A stretch of 64,000 nt of DNA from Methanoculleus sp. UBA374 (GTDB taxonomy: Archaea; Halobacteriota; Methanomicrobia; Methanomicrobiales; Methanoculleaceae): contig DAYL01000019.1 in NCBI GenBank assembly GCA_002508705.1, forward strand, positions 29,890 through 93,889. The letters run 5' to 3'. The position numbers and the translations under genes were made by a program. Shown here piece by piece: positions 30,513 through 39,545 of the stretch. Below the pieces are notes generated by a model. It saw nothing but the letters and a program-made list of their open reading frames with translations, was not told the DNA's origin and made no database searches. How positions within the stretch are numbered: position 1 is the first letter of the stretch; every line of letters begins with the position of its first letter.

Positions 30513-31091
30513 CTCACTGTCCCACTCGCGTTGCACCCGGTAAATCCCTTTTTCTGTAACGATGTAATCCATCTTCACGTCGTTCTCGTCGACAGGAATG
30601 CTCTGTGCCTGCTGACAGGAGAACGCGATGCCGATCTTCTGCGCGTGCGGGCAGCGGCAGAGGAAACGGTCGTAATACCCGGCACCGTAACCGAGGCGGT
30701 TTCCTCTGGCGTCGAATGCAAGCATCGGTATGACGACGACCCCGATGTCTCCCGGCCGTGCCGGAAGTTCGTGTCCGATCGGCTCGGGCACGTTGAACGT
30801 GCTCGGGACAAGGACCGCGGGGTCCGGCAGATACGACAGGCGGAGGCTTCGGGTCTCCCGTTCGATGAGAGGCACGACAACCCGCACGCCCCGGCGGTTC
30901 AGGTCGATGATGAGGTCGTCTGTCCGGACCTCCTGGGGCTTTGAGACATAGACCATGACGGTCGTAAATCCGTTCAGAAGTTCGAGGAGTTTTCTTTCGA
31001 TGCTGCTGCTGTACGTGGCGATCGCTCGAGGCGAGAGAAGAGACCTGGCCTCCTTTGCCTGCTCCCGGAGGGCCGCCTTTGTCTGGCTCAT
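30504..31091 (-). CDS. 5-formyltetrahydrofolate cyclo-ligase family protein
   Basis: A 195-residue MTHFS-family protein. The nucleotide and substrate signature GNRLGYGAGYYDRFL and the C-terminal VDENDVKMDYIVTEKGI (D-x-x-x-D-x-x-V-T-E) are present, as is the N-terminal basic KAALREQAKEAR. In bacteria the enzyme makes methenyl-THF. In a methanogen that uses methanopterin the substrate is not obvious; related family members serve thiamine metabolism. Confidence 0.88.
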   Translation of the reverse strand: MSQTKAALREQAKEARSLLSPRAIATYSSSIERKLLELLNGFTTVMVYVSKPQEVRTDDLIIDLNRRGVRVVVPLIERETRSLRLSYLPDPAVLVPSTFNVPEPIGHELPARPGDIGVVVIPMLAFDARGNRLGYGAGYYDRFLCRCPHAQKIGIAFSCQQAQSIPVDENDVKMDYIVTEKGIYRVQREWDSENI

Positions 31092-31149
31092 TGTGAAAAA
31101 GGTTTGGCTGAATCAGACCATAAAGTATGCATGCCCCGGGGTGTGCGGC

Positions 31150-31566
31150 CTACTCCTCCGCCCCCTGTTCTTTGCCGTAGACCTCCCGGAACTGGCGGAG
31201 GGAGGACGCAAGGACCCGGGTTTTGCCGACCATGGCGGCGATCAGGAGGGTGTCGAGGACCTCGTCGCGCGATGCCCCTTCCTTCAGGGCGGCTCCGAGA
31301 TGTACTTTCAGGCAGTTTTCCGCCCCTGCTCCCGCAGCGGCGGCAACGGCGATCAGTTCCGCGGTTTTTGCGTTGAGGGAGTCCGGCCGGGCGATCCGGG
31401 AATCGGCGATGGCTGAGAGCGCGAAGGTGTCGGGCCGGTCCCGGAGAACGGTGAAGATGAACGGCACGACGCCGAGCATCTCTCTTATGTCCTCCGTGAT
31501 ATCGTCGCCGAGATCGTCTGCATGGGTAAGAAAGTCGCTCACCAGTTTTTCGGTATCGGGTTTCAT
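31150..31566 (-). CDS. carboxymuconolactone decarboxylase / AhpD-like protein
   Basis: A 138-residue all-helical CMD-family protein. LNAKTAELIAVAAAAGAGAE, NCLKVHLGAALKEGAS and EVLDTLLIAAMVGKTRVLAS match the family. The usual redox C-x2-C before the catalytic His is here reduced to one Cys (ENCLKVHLG), so a disulfide-based peroxidase cycle is unlikely. Single gene; function unknown. Confidence 0.82.
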   Translation of the reverse strand: MKPDTEKLVSDFLTHADDLGDDITEDIREMLGVVPFIFTVLRDRPDTFALSAIADSRIARPDSLNAKTAELIAVAAAAGAGAENCLKVHLGAALKEGASRDEVLDTLLIAAMVGKTRVLASSLRQFREVYGKEQGAEE

Positions 31567-31813
31567 GAGATCTCCTCGTAATGAGTGTGAACGGGGAGGA
31601 GGATAACGGTGTGGTTTTTGTATGCATCCGTTGGTACGGGAGTCGAGTATGAAGTAGGGGTGTACACGATTGATAACCGCGAGTTCGCTCTATGGGTATA
31701 ATATCCATGAGGTCAAACCTGCGTTATGGACGGCATTGTATGTCCTGATCTTCAAGGTACATCCGTGGGCTACAAAACCGGTCCGGATGTTATGCCCGGA
31801 GGCGAACGAAAAA

Positions 31814-32467
31814 ATGTCAGTATCGAAGTCCTGGGACTGGAACGCTGAAAAGGATAATGTATGGCTCATACCCGGCGAAGAGAGTCACTATATCGCCTAT
31901 CGCTGGAAGGAGGCGGGGTTTAAAGATCTGCTGGATTTCGGTTGCGGTTTAGGTCGCCACTCCATTTTTTTTGCGAATTACGGGTTTTGCGTATCGGCGT
32001 TTGATCTATCATCCGACGGGGTTAGGCATCTGAGAGAATGGGCAAACCGGGAAGGTTTATGCATTGATACCCGGGTTGCCGACATGCTGCAATTGCCGTA
32101 TTCAGACAGTTCTTTTGACTGCCTCTTTGCATATCACGTCGCATCTCATACCGACACCCGCGGGATGAACGTCATTTTGAGGGAGATCAAGCGAGTGTTG
32201 AAGCCCGGCGGTGAGTTTTATTTGACGCTGTGCTCCAAGGAGACCTGGTCGTTTACTGAGGCCGGGTATCCCAGACTGGACGAAAACACGATTGTGAAGA
32301 CCGATGAGGGTCCGGAAAAGGATATCCCGCATTTTCATGTGAACCTGGACGATGTGCTCCGGTTGTTTTCAGATTTTACGCTATTGGACGTTCGACACAC
32401 CAATGACTGCTTCCTTGAAGGCAGAAAGCAGGATAGCAAGCATTTCTTTATACTTGGGAAAAAGTAA
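31814..32467 (+). CDS. class I SAM-dependent methyltransferase
   Basis: A 217-residue protein from ATG 31814; the frame is open further upstream, with an ATG at 31787 as an alternative. Motif I is LLDFGCGLGRHSIFFA, followed by the acidic SAFDLS, DMLQLPYSDSSFDCLFAYHV (motifs II/III) and EIKRVLKPGGEFYLTLCS. The substrate is unknown. Base composition is clearly lower in G+C than both neighbours, which suggests lateral acquisition. No partner genes. Confidence 0.83.
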   Translation: MSVSKSWDWNAEKDNVWLIPGEESHYIAYRWKEAGFKDLLDFGCGLGRHSIFFANYGFCVSAFDLSSDGVRHLREWANREGLCIDTRVADMLQLPYSDSSFDCLFAYHVASHTDTRGMNVILREIKRVLKPGGEFYLTLCSKETWSFTEAGYPRLDENTIVKTDEGPEKDIPHFHVNLDDVLRLFSDFTLLDVRHTNDCFLEGRKQDSKHFFILGKK

Positions 32468-32518
32468 GAGCGGTGATGGGGAGAAGAGTCCGCCGAACCC
32501 CCTCCTTCTTTCTATCCT

Positions 32519-33799
32519 TTAGAAGTTGAAATGCCGCCCGACGATCTTCAACGCACAGTAGTCCCCGCACATCGTGCAGGCATCGGTATCGGCCGGCATC
32601 CGCTCGGCCCGGATCGCCCGGGCGCGCTCGGGGTTGATCGCGACTGAAAATTGCCGCTCCCAGTCGAGGTCCCGGCGGGCGTGTCCCATCTCGAGGTCGG
32701 CATCCCGCTTTTTGAGCTTGATCATATCCCCGACGTGGGCGGCGATCCTCGAACTGATGACGCCCTCGTAGACCTCCTCGGGCGTGGGGAGCGCCAGGTG
32801 CTCCGCCGGCGTCACGTAGCAGATGAAGTCGGCGCCGTAGGAGGAAGAGAGTGCGGCCCCGATGGCGGCCACCCGGTCGTCGTAACCGGGCGCGATGTCG
32901 GTGACCAGGGGCCCGAGCATGTAGAACGGTTTCCGGTTCGTAACCCGCTTTTCGAGGACGACGTTCGTCTCGATCTCGTCGATGGGGATATGCCCCGGTC
33001 CCTCGATGATCGCCTGCACGCCCTCTGCATGCGCCTTGTCGGCAAGCTCCGCGTTGATGAGCAGTTCCTGGATCTGGGCGCGGTCGGTTGCGTCGTGGAC
33101 GGCGCCTGCCCGCATACCGTTGCCGAACGAGAGGGTGACCTCGTGCTCTTTGAGGATCTCAAGCAGGTAATCGAACTCAGCGTAGAGCGGGTTCTCCTTC
33201 TCGTTGTGGAGCATCCACGCGGTCATGAAGGCCCCGCCCCGGGAGACGAGCCCGGCATGGCGTCCCTGGTTCTTCAGGCGCTTCATCGTTTCGTAGTTGA
33301 TCCCGGTATGGATTGCCATGAAGTTGGTCCCGAGTTTCGCCTGCTCCGCCGTGATCCGGAAGAGGTCGTCTTCTTTCATGTCGACGACCGCGCCATACTT
33401 CCGGGCGGCCTCGATGAACGCCTGGTAGAGCGGGACCGACCCGACCGAGAGGGTCGTCGTCCCGACGACCCGGCGCCGGATCTCCGTCATGTCGCCGCCG
33501 GTGGAGAGCTCCATCAGGGTATCGGCACCGGCACGCTCGGCCTGCCGGGCCTTCTCGATCTCCATATCTACATCGACGATATCCGAGGACGTCCCGATGC
33601 TTGCGTTGACCTTCGTGCGGAGCCCTTCGCCGATACCGCAGATCTTTACCTTCCGGTAAGGAGAGACCGGGATGACGATGTGACCCTCGGCCACGCCGCG
33701 CCTGACGAAATCTTCAGTTACACCTTCTGCTGCTGCGACGGTTCGCATCTCCTCGGTGACGACGCCGCGCTGTGCGTCTTCTATGAGACCCATGGCCAT
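32519..33799 (-). CDS. thiC: ThiC-family radical SAM protein (HMP-P synthase)
   Basis: A 426-residue ThiC homologue that should convert AIR to the thiamine pyrimidine HMP-P. Family blocks are evident: GTSSDIVDVDMEIEKARQA, GADTLMELSTGGD, NFMAIHTGINYETMKRL, SRGGAF and EGPGHIPIDEIETNV. The C-terminal Fe-S ligands read CTMCGDYC, i.e. C-x2-C-x3-C, one residue tighter than the classical C-x2-C-x4-C. A 5-hydroxybenzimidazole synthase (BzaF-like) is an alternative, since methanogens carry hydroxybenzimidazolyl cobamides. No TPP riboswitch was seen upstream. Confidence 0.88.
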   Translation of the reverse strand: MAMGLIEDAQRGVVTEEMRTVAAAEGVTEDFVRRGVAEGHIVIPVSPYRKVKICGIGEGLRTKVNASIGTSSDIVDVDMEIEKARQAERAGADTLMELSTGGDMTEIRRRVVGTTTLSVGSVPLYQAFIEAARKYGAVVDMKEDDLFRITAEQAKLGTNFMAIHTGINYETMKRLKNQGRHAGLVSRGGAFMTAWMLHNEKENPLYAEFDYLLEILKEHEVTLSFGNGMRAGAVHDATDRAQIQELLINAELADKAHAEGVQAIIEGPGHIPIDEIETNVVLEKRVTNRKPFYMLGPLVTDIAPGYDDRVAAIGAALSSSYGADFICYVTPAEHLALPTPEEVYEGVISSRIAAHVGDMIKLKKRDADLEMGHARRDLDWERQFSVAINPERARAIRAERMPADTDACTMCGDYCALKIVGRHFNF

Positions 33800-33969
33800 A
33801 TGTTTGTAGAAAAGAGTTGATAAAGGCTTGTTTTTTCAATTCCGGCTAAGATATTGTTGATCTCTCCTCAAGTAAAATTGTTTTTACCTTATTCAGATCC
33901 TGTTACGCTATCCGGAAAGCCAAGGCTTACAAGAGATCGGGGAGCACCAGTATACCGTCTGGTGATCCG

Positions 33970-34668
33970 TTGTACGTTAATTTTGGGGGTTTCATCCCGA
34001 TCAGCACCGTCGACTGGCGGGGGCGGGCGGCCTGCACCGTCTTCCTCCGGGGGTGCCCCGCGCGTTGTTTCTACTGCCACAATGCCGCCCTCCAGGGTGG
34101 CGAAGACCCCCGCGACGCTGAAGAGGTCCTCTCGATGATCCGGGGCTCCCGTACTCTTGCAGGCGCCGTGGTCTTCTCCGGCGGGGAGCCTACCCTGCAG
34201 GGGCCGGCGCTCGTCCACCTCGCCGCCGCCGCCCGTACTCTGGGTTTCTCCGTCGGCCTGCATACGAACGGGATGTTCCCCGGGGTGCTTGAGGACTTGA
34301 TCGACCGGCGTCTGGTGGATATGATCGCGCTCGATATCAAGACCACGTGGGAGCGCTACGACGGCCTTCTCGGGCTTGCGGCCGTCGATGCCGTGAAGCG
34401 GTCGCTCGCCGTTTGCAGGCAGGCGAGGGCCGACGGCAGCCTCGAAGATTTCGAGGCCGTGGTCACTCTCTTTCGCGGCCGCGAGTGCGACCTCCCGTCC
34501 ATTGCGGAGGCGGTCGGGGAGACGGACCTCGTGCTCCAGCAGGGAGTCGCCCCGGGTTTTTCTCCTCTGACCCGGCCGGAACTCGAGACAGCGGCGGCAC
34601 CGCTCGGGCGGAGCGTCCGGATAAGGACACGGGAGGACGGAGAGGTCCGCTACGACCCGGAGCGGTGA
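33970..34668 (+). CDS. radical SAM protein, NrdG-type activase
   Basis: A 232-residue radical SAM enzyme starting at TTG 33970. The cluster motif is C-x3-C-x2-C in FLRGCPARCFYCHNAAL. The SAM-binding GGEP motif appears as VFSGGEPTLQG, and DMIALDIKTTWERY follows. It resembles the anaerobic ribonucleotide reductase activating protein family (NrdG2). The reductase itself is not in the window. It is divergent from thiC across an AT-rich 170-bp gap. Confidence 0.85.
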   Translation: MYVNFGGFIPISTVDWRGRAACTVFLRGCPARCFYCHNAALQGGEDPRDAEEVLSMIRGSRTLAGAVVFSGGEPTLQGPALVHLAAAARTLGFSVGLHTNGMFPGVLEDLIDRRLVDMIALDIKTTWERYDGLLGLAAVDAVKRSLAVCRQARADGSLEDFEAVVTLFRGRECDLPSIAEAVGETDLVLQQGVAPGFSPLTRPELETAAAPLGRSVRIRTREDGEVRYDPER

Positions 34669-34789
34669 CTGTTCCGGCGGGTGCACCGTTCCCGGTTCTG
34701 CCGGTGCAGCGGTGACGTTAAGCATAAGAGCGTCGGGAACGCAAAGTTTATGGAGATGGCTGCGGCGACCGCCACAGCCCGCTGTTCTG

Positions 34790-34804
34790 GATATACTATA
34801 TAAA
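34790..34804 (+). promoter_or_regulatory. TATA region of the six-gene operon
   Basis: GATATACTATATAAA lies 15-29 bases before the ATG at 34819. It implies an mRNA with little or no leader and drives the tight gene run 34819-41381. Confidence 0.45.
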
Positions 34805-34818
34805 GTGGAGAAGCCTCG

Positions 34819-35367
34819 ATGAAGGTCATTGGAATCGTAGGTATGCCGGCAAGCGGAAAAGGAGAGATATCAAAGATCGCCCGGGACCTCGGGATTCCGG
34901 TCGTGGTCATGGGGGACGCGATACGGGACCGGGTGAGAGAGGCCGGGCTTCCGGTGACGGACGCAAACTGCGGCACGATCGCCGGAAAGTTGCGCGCGGA
35001 CCTCGGCATGGACGCCGTCGCCCGGATCACCATCCCGGCCATCGAGGCCCGGTCCTCTCCGGTGGTCCTGGTCGACGGCATCAGGGGCGACTACGAGGTG
35101 GCGACGTTTCGGGAGCACTTCCCCGACTTCACGCTCATCGGGATCGTCTCTTCGTTTGAGACCCGTTATCGGCGGCTCGCGAACCGGGGCCGGCCCGACG
35201 ACACCCTCACCGCCGACGAGCTCCGGGTCCGCGACGAGCGGGAGCTCGGGTGGGGGCTCGGTCGAGCCCTCTCCCTGGCAGACTGTCGCGTTGTGAACGA
35301 GGGAACGCTCGAAGAATTTACCGCGGAGGTCCGTGCCCTGCTCCGCCGTCTCGGAGGGAGGGCATGA
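34819..35367 (+). CDS. UPF0200 P-loop nucleotide kinase-like protein
   Basis: A 182-residue protein with a Walker A of form GMPASGKGE near the N-terminus and an adenylate/dephospho-CoA-kinase-like layout (VVVMGDAIRDRVRE, LVDGIRGDYEVATF, RRLANRGRPDD). It belongs to the archaeal UPF0200 family, whose substrate is unknown. First gene of the operon; ATGA overlap with the next gene. Confidence 0.85.
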   Translation: MKVIGIVGMPASGKGEISKIARDLGIPVVVMGDAIRDRVREAGLPVTDANCGTIAGKLRADLGMDAVARITIPAIEARSSPVVLVDGIRGDYEVATFREHFPDFTLIGIVSSFETRYRRLANRGRPDDTLTADELRVRDERELGWGLGRALSLADCRVVNEGTLEEFTAEVRALLRRLGGRA

Positions 35368-36137
35368 GTCTTATTCCGTATTTTTCATCTTCATCCAAGG
35401 TCTGGGAGTCGCGGGACTGGGTCTTCGGACTCGAGGACATCGGGTACACCGGCTGGGAGATCGTTGCCGACGGGAAGTATCGCCTGGACAACCCCGAAAA
35501 TTTCGCCGCCATCCGGGAGAACCTCGAAAGCACCGGTCTACTCGCGACCGTCCACGCTCCCTACAGCGACTTAAACCTTGCATCGCTGAATTACCCCATC
35601 TGGCGCGAGTCCATCCGTCAGACCTGCTGCTGCATCCGCTACGCGGCCGACCTGACCGACCGGGTAACGGTTCACCCCGGGTTTGTCTCCCCCGTAGGAA
35701 AACTCGTCCCCGAGAAGGTCTGGGAGATGCAGAAGACCGCACTTGTCGAGATCGGGAAGTATGCGGAGGAGCACGGCGTCCTTGCATGCGTCGAGAACAT
35801 GATCAGCATCAAGGACTTTCTCTGCCGCTACCCGGAGGAACTCCTCGGACTCACGGAAGGGATTGCGGGGATCGGGGTCACCCTCGACATAGGGCATGCC
35901 AACACCAACGGTCTTGTGGATGCGTTTCTCGCCCATGTCCGGGAAGCCAGTCACCTGCATGTCCACGACAACCACGGAAAGTCGGACGAGCACCTTGCCC
36001 TCGGCGACGGGACCATCGCCTGGGAGAAGGTCGGGTGGGTCGTTGCCCGCGATTACTCCGGCCGGGTCGTGATCGAGGGCCGGACGCTTGAAGAGGCAAA
36101 GCGGAGCCTTGCAGCATTCAGGGAGTGGTTTGTATAG
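35364..36137 (+). CDS. TIM-barrel sugar-phosphate isomerase / AP-endonuclease 2-like protein
   Basis: A 257-residue Xyl-isomerase-like TIM barrel from ATG 35364, chosen because it overlaps the previous stop (ATGA). Metal-site segments are visible: VHAPYSDLN, VTVHPGFVSP, LACVENMIS, GVTLDIGHANTNG and LHVHDNHGKSDEHLALGDG. The His/Glu/Asp set resembles endonuclease IV as much as sugar isomerases, so DNA repair or sugar metabolism are both possible. It overlaps the start of rnz by 13 bp. Confidence 0.83.
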   Translation: MSLIPYFSSSSKVWESRDWVFGLEDIGYTGWEIVADGKYRLDNPENFAAIRENLESTGLLATVHAPYSDLNLASLNYPIWRESIRQTCCCIRYAADLTDRVTVHPGFVSPVGKLVPEKVWEMQKTALVEIGKYAEEHGVLACVENMISIKDFLCRYPEELLGLTEGIAGIGVTLDIGHANTNGLVDAFLAHVREASHLHVHDNHGKSDEHLALGDGTIAWEKVGWVVARDYSGRVVIEGRTLEEAKRSLAAFREWFV

Positions 36138-37078
36138 CCGGCGAGACCCTGCACGTTCACTTCCTCGGTACGGCGGGTGCGCTCCCGTCGCCGCAGCGAA
36201 ACCCCTCCTGTATCCTGATCCGACGGGGTTCCGATACCCTGCTCTTCGACTGCGGGGAGGGTACCCAGCAGCAGATGATGCGCGCCCGGACCGGGTTCAC
36301 CGTGAACGCCATCTTCATCACCCACTGGCATGCCGACCATTTCCTCGGTGTCTTCGGGCTTATCGAGACCCTTGCGTTCATGGGACGTACCGACCCGCTT
36401 CCGATCTACGGCCCTCCCTGGGTGGAGGAGTTCGTCGAGATCGTGCAGAAGATTAACCGCCACACCCGGGGATTTTCCGTCACCGCTCACGCTCTCGACC
36501 ACGGTTCGGTCGTGCCCTTCAGCGGCTACACCGTCCGGGCGTTCGCCACGTCTCACGGCATCCCCGGGCTCGGCTACGTGATGGAGGAGGATGAACGGCC
36601 CGGCCGGTTCAACCGCGAGCGGGCGATTGCGCTCGGCATCCCGCCGGGTCCGCTCTTCGGGAGGCTGCAACGCGGGGAAGCGGTCCGCATCGTCCGCGAC
36701 GGCGTCGAGACCGAGGTCCTGCCCGTCGATGTGCTGGGAGAGCCGCGCCCCGGACGGAAGGTCGTCTATACCGGGGACACCCGACCGCTCCAGAACCAGC
36801 CCGAGACCGCGGCGATGATCCGGGACGCCGACCTCCTGATCCACGACGCTACGTTCGACGACCAGGAGAGCAACCGCGCCCGGGAGGTCCTGCACTCCAC
36901 CGCCGGTGAAGCCGGTGAGGCCGCCCGGGCCACAAACGCCCGTATGCTTGCCCTGATGCATATAAGCTCCCGGTATACGAGCACAGCAAACCATATACGC
37001 GATGCAAAGCGACAGTATGAGGGAGACGTGATCCTGCCGGCAGACCTGACGGTGCTGGAGGTCCCGTATCGAGGTTGA
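36125..37078 (+). CDS. rnz: ribonuclease Z (tRNA 3' processing)
   Basis: A 317-residue metallo-beta-lactamase-fold endonuclease cutting the 3' trailer of pre-tRNA. HFLGTAGALPSPQRN, the metal motif ITHWHADHFLG, the HDATF Asp ligand and the final LMHISSRYT His are in order. The exosite-type arm region around residue 155-200 is present. It starts at GTG 36125, overlapping the previous gene. The transporter gene follows immediately. Confidence 0.93.
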   Translation: MVCIAGETLHVHFLGTAGALPSPQRNPSCILIRRGSDTLLFDCGEGTQQQMMRARTGFTVNAIFITHWHADHFLGVFGLIETLAFMGRTDPLPIYGPPWVEEFVEIVQKINRHTRGFSVTAHALDHGSVVPFSGYTVRAFATSHGIPGLGYVMEEDERPGRFNRERAIALGIPPGPLFGRLQRGEAVRIVRDGVETEVLPVDVLGEPRPGRKVVYTGDTRPLQNQPETAAMIRDADLLIHDATFDDQESNRAREVLHSTAGEAGEAARATNARMLALMHISSRYTSTANHIRDAKRQYEGDVILPADLTVLEVPYRG

Positions 37079-38296
37079 TTGCGATGGACGGTGATGGTGA
37101 TGTGGCAGGGTCTCTTCAGCCAGAACCGCCTGATCCTGACCGGTCTTGGCGCTTTGCTCGCCAGCGCCGCTGCCTTAAGCATTGCAGGCATCTATCTTGG
37201 CTCCGTCCGTGAAGTCCTCAGCCTGATCCCCGGCCTGATGGTGCTTCTGCCGTCGACCATCAATATGCGGGGGAGCATCGCCGGGGTTTTTGCATCCCGC
37301 CTCTCGTCGTCGATGCACCTCGGGGAGTTCTCCATCGACTTTCGGGACGGCTCGGTCCTCGGCGATAATATCCGTGCCTCGCTCGTGGTGACGGTCGAGA
37401 CGGCCTTCGCGCTCGGCATCCTCGCCTACGCGGCGGGTCTTCTCTTCGGGTTTCCCACGGTGGGCGTCGTCGACCTCGTGCTGATCTCGGTTGTGAGCGG
37501 GATCGTCTCCGGGCTTGTGGTGACGGGAGTCACCCTGGTCGTTGCGCTTGTAAGTTACCGTTACGGCCTCGACCTCGATATGATCGCCGCACCGACCGTC
37601 ACCACCTCCGGAGACATCGTCACGCTCCCGATCCTCATGCTCTCCGCGACATCGGTCATGCTCCTTTCCCCCGGGGCACGCCAGGCGCTCGGTGTCGTCG
37701 TGGTCGCCGTCGTCATAGCCACGCTCCTCTACACCCGCCGCCGGTCGGAGGGGACGGGAGCCATCGTCCGCGAGAACCTCGCTCTCCTCATCCCGCTCGG
37801 CGTCTTCGGTACGCTGGCCGGGCTGACCTACTCGTTCAATCTGGACAACTTGCTTGTGCTTGCGGTCTTCCTCATCCTGATACCGCCGTTCACGGGCGGA
37901 CTCGGATCGATAGGCGGCATCCTCGCATCGCGCCTATCGACGGAGATGCACACCGGCGAAGTCAACCCCTCGTTCCTCCCCGGGCGCGGTGTCGTGCATC
38001 ATTTTATTATTTCCTATCTCTATACGTTGATACTGCTTCCACTGCTGGCGCTCATCGCGCATGGTGCGGCGGTGCTCATGGAGTTAAACAGCCCCGGCCC
38101 CGGGGTACTGGTCACCATCAGCCTTGTAGCAGGTCTGGCCGTCGTGACACTGGTGAACGGCGTGGCGTATATAACCGCCAGCCTTTCGTTTCGGTATGGT
38201 CTCGATCCCGACAACTTCGGAATCCCTGTCATCACAAGCCTGATCGACCTGATCGGCGCAGCCACCCTTGTGACAGTGATGAACCTGCTGTTGTAG
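37079..38296 (+). CDS. MgtE/SLC41-type divalent cation transporter, duplicated
   Basis: A 405-residue membrane protein with two tandem MgtE transmembrane domains. Each starts with a matching signature: LIPGLMVLLPSTINMRGSIA with FASRLSSSMHLGE, then LIPPFTGGLGSIGGILASRL with STEMHTGE. Unlike bacterial MgtE there is no N-terminal or CBS cytoplasmic gating part, so gating may come from the adjacent PhoU/TrkA-C protein. TTG 37079 or ATG 37094 is the start. Confidence 0.88.
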   Translation: MRWTVMVMWQGLFSQNRLILTGLGALLASAAALSIAGIYLGSVREVLSLIPGLMVLLPSTINMRGSIAGVFASRLSSSMHLGEFSIDFRDGSVLGDNIRASLVVTVETAFALGILAYAAGLLFGFPTVGVVDLVLISVVSGIVSGLVVTGVTLVVALVSYRYGLDLDMIAAPTVTTSGDIVTLPILMLSATSVMLLSPGARQALGVVVVAVVIATLLYTRRRSEGTGAIVRENLALLIPLGVFGTLAGLTYSFNLDNLLVLAVFLILIPPFTGGLGSIGGILASRLSTEMHTGEVNPSFLPGRGVVHHFIISYLYTLILLPLLALIAHGAAVLMELNSPGPGVLVTISLVAGLAVVTLVNGVAYITASLSFRYGLDPDNFGIPVITSLIDLIGAATLVTVMNLLL

Positions 38297-38310
38297 TAAA
38301 ACATGAGAAA

Positions 38311-39531
38311 ATGGTTGACAGACCCATGACGGAACGTGAATATCAGCCGATCAGCTTCAAAGACGTTCTGATCGAGATGAAGGACGTCTCGGAACTGATG
38401 GTTGACCTCGCCTATTCTGCGATACTCTTCGACAGCAAAGAGATAGCGCTCGAGGTGATTAATCTCGAGGAAAGCATGAATAAACTGGTTTATCAGGCCA
38501 GAATTCAGAGCGTCCTTGGTGCTCGAAGGCTCGAAGAGGCGGAAGCGATGAGCGGTATGCTTCAGGTGGCTGAGGCAGCGGAGCGAATTGCGAACTCGGC
38601 TTCCGACGTAGCAAAACTTATCCTGAAAGACATCAGGTTCCCGGCAAAACTCAAGCGCGTCTTTCCCGAAGCTGAAGAGATTGTCACCCGGGTTATCGTC
38701 GGCCAGGGAAGCGAACTTGTCGGCCGCACGCTCGGCGAACTTAAAATCCAGAGTACGACGGGTATGCAGGTGATTGCCATCCGTCGCGGGAGGGGCTGGA
38801 TCTACGACCCCGATAAAACCACCCGGGTGGAGAGCGGCGACATCCTGATATCGCGGGGCTCGGAGGCCGGAGCGGCTATCCTCTCCCGGATGGCGGGGGT
38901 GACGGAATGCGCCCCGGGAAAATCCTCGCATGCGGCCGAGGTCGATGACCTTGACCGGGCGGTCCAGTTGATCATCGAGATGAAAAACCTCTCGGAACTC
39001 TCCGTTGGACTGGCATACACCTCCCTGCTCTTCAACAACAAGGAGGTCGCGCACGAGGTGGTCGCCCTTGACTCGACGCTCGACGACATGCGCTACGACC
39101 TGGACCTCTGGATCCTTGAAGCGGCGCGAAAGATCGACGATGTGCGCTACCTCCGGGGTCTTTTGTATATGTCCTCTTTTGCACAGGGGATCAGTGATTC
39201 TGCCCACGCCATTGTCGACGTAATCCTGCGTGATATTGAGGTCCCGCCGGTCTTTAAGAAGATCGTCCGTGAGTCGGATGAGATTATCACGCGGGTTCCT
39301 GTGGCCGGCTCGTCGCTGCTCGTGGCGCGGACCCTTAAGGAGGCGTCGCTTTCGACGGTGACCGGGATGGTCGTGCTCGCCATCAAACACCGCGACCGGT
39401 GGGTCTACCGCCCGGGGAAGGATGTCCGACTAGCGAGCGGTGATATTATCATCGCCAAGGGCAGACGGGATGGTGAGTGCCGGTTGTATGAACTTGCCGG
39501 ATACCCCGCCAGGGTGCCCGAAGAAGAATGA
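38311..39531 (+). CDS. PhoU/TrkA-C repeat protein, probable transporter regulator
   Basis: A 406-residue soluble protein built as a duplication: PhoU-like helical domain, TrkA-C (RCK-C) domain, then both again. The first RCK-C is RTLGELKIQSTTGMQVIAIR with IYDPDKTTRVESGDILI; the second is RTLKEASLSTVTGMVVLAIK with VYRPGKDVRLASGDIII. RCK-C domains bind small ligands or ions. The placement 14 bp after the MgtE-type transporter suggests it gates that transporter. Confidence 0.88.
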   Translation: MVDRPMTEREYQPISFKDVLIEMKDVSELMVDLAYSAILFDSKEIALEVINLEESMNKLVYQARIQSVLGARRLEEAEAMSGMLQVAEAAERIANSASDVAKLILKDIRFPAKLKRVFPEAEEIVTRVIVGQGSELVGRTLGELKIQSTTGMQVIAIRRGRGWIYDPDKTTRVESGDILISRGSEAGAAILSRMAGVTECAPGKSSHAAEVDDLDRAVQLIIEMKNLSELSVGLAYTSLLFNNKEVAHEVVALDSTLDDMRYDLDLWILEAARKIDDVRYLRGLLYMSSFAQGISDSAHAIVDVILRDIEVPPVFKKIVRESDEIITRVPVAGSSLLVARTLKEASLSTVTGMVVLAIKHRDRWVYRPGKDVRLASGDIIIAKGRRDGECRLYELAGYPARVPEEE

Positions 39532-39545
39532 TTTGGTGAACTGTT

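Noticed and set aside
33800..33969. TPP riboswitch upstream of thiC
   Set aside because: The conserved CTGAGA and ACCTGAT-type blocks are absent; the gap is simply AT-rich.
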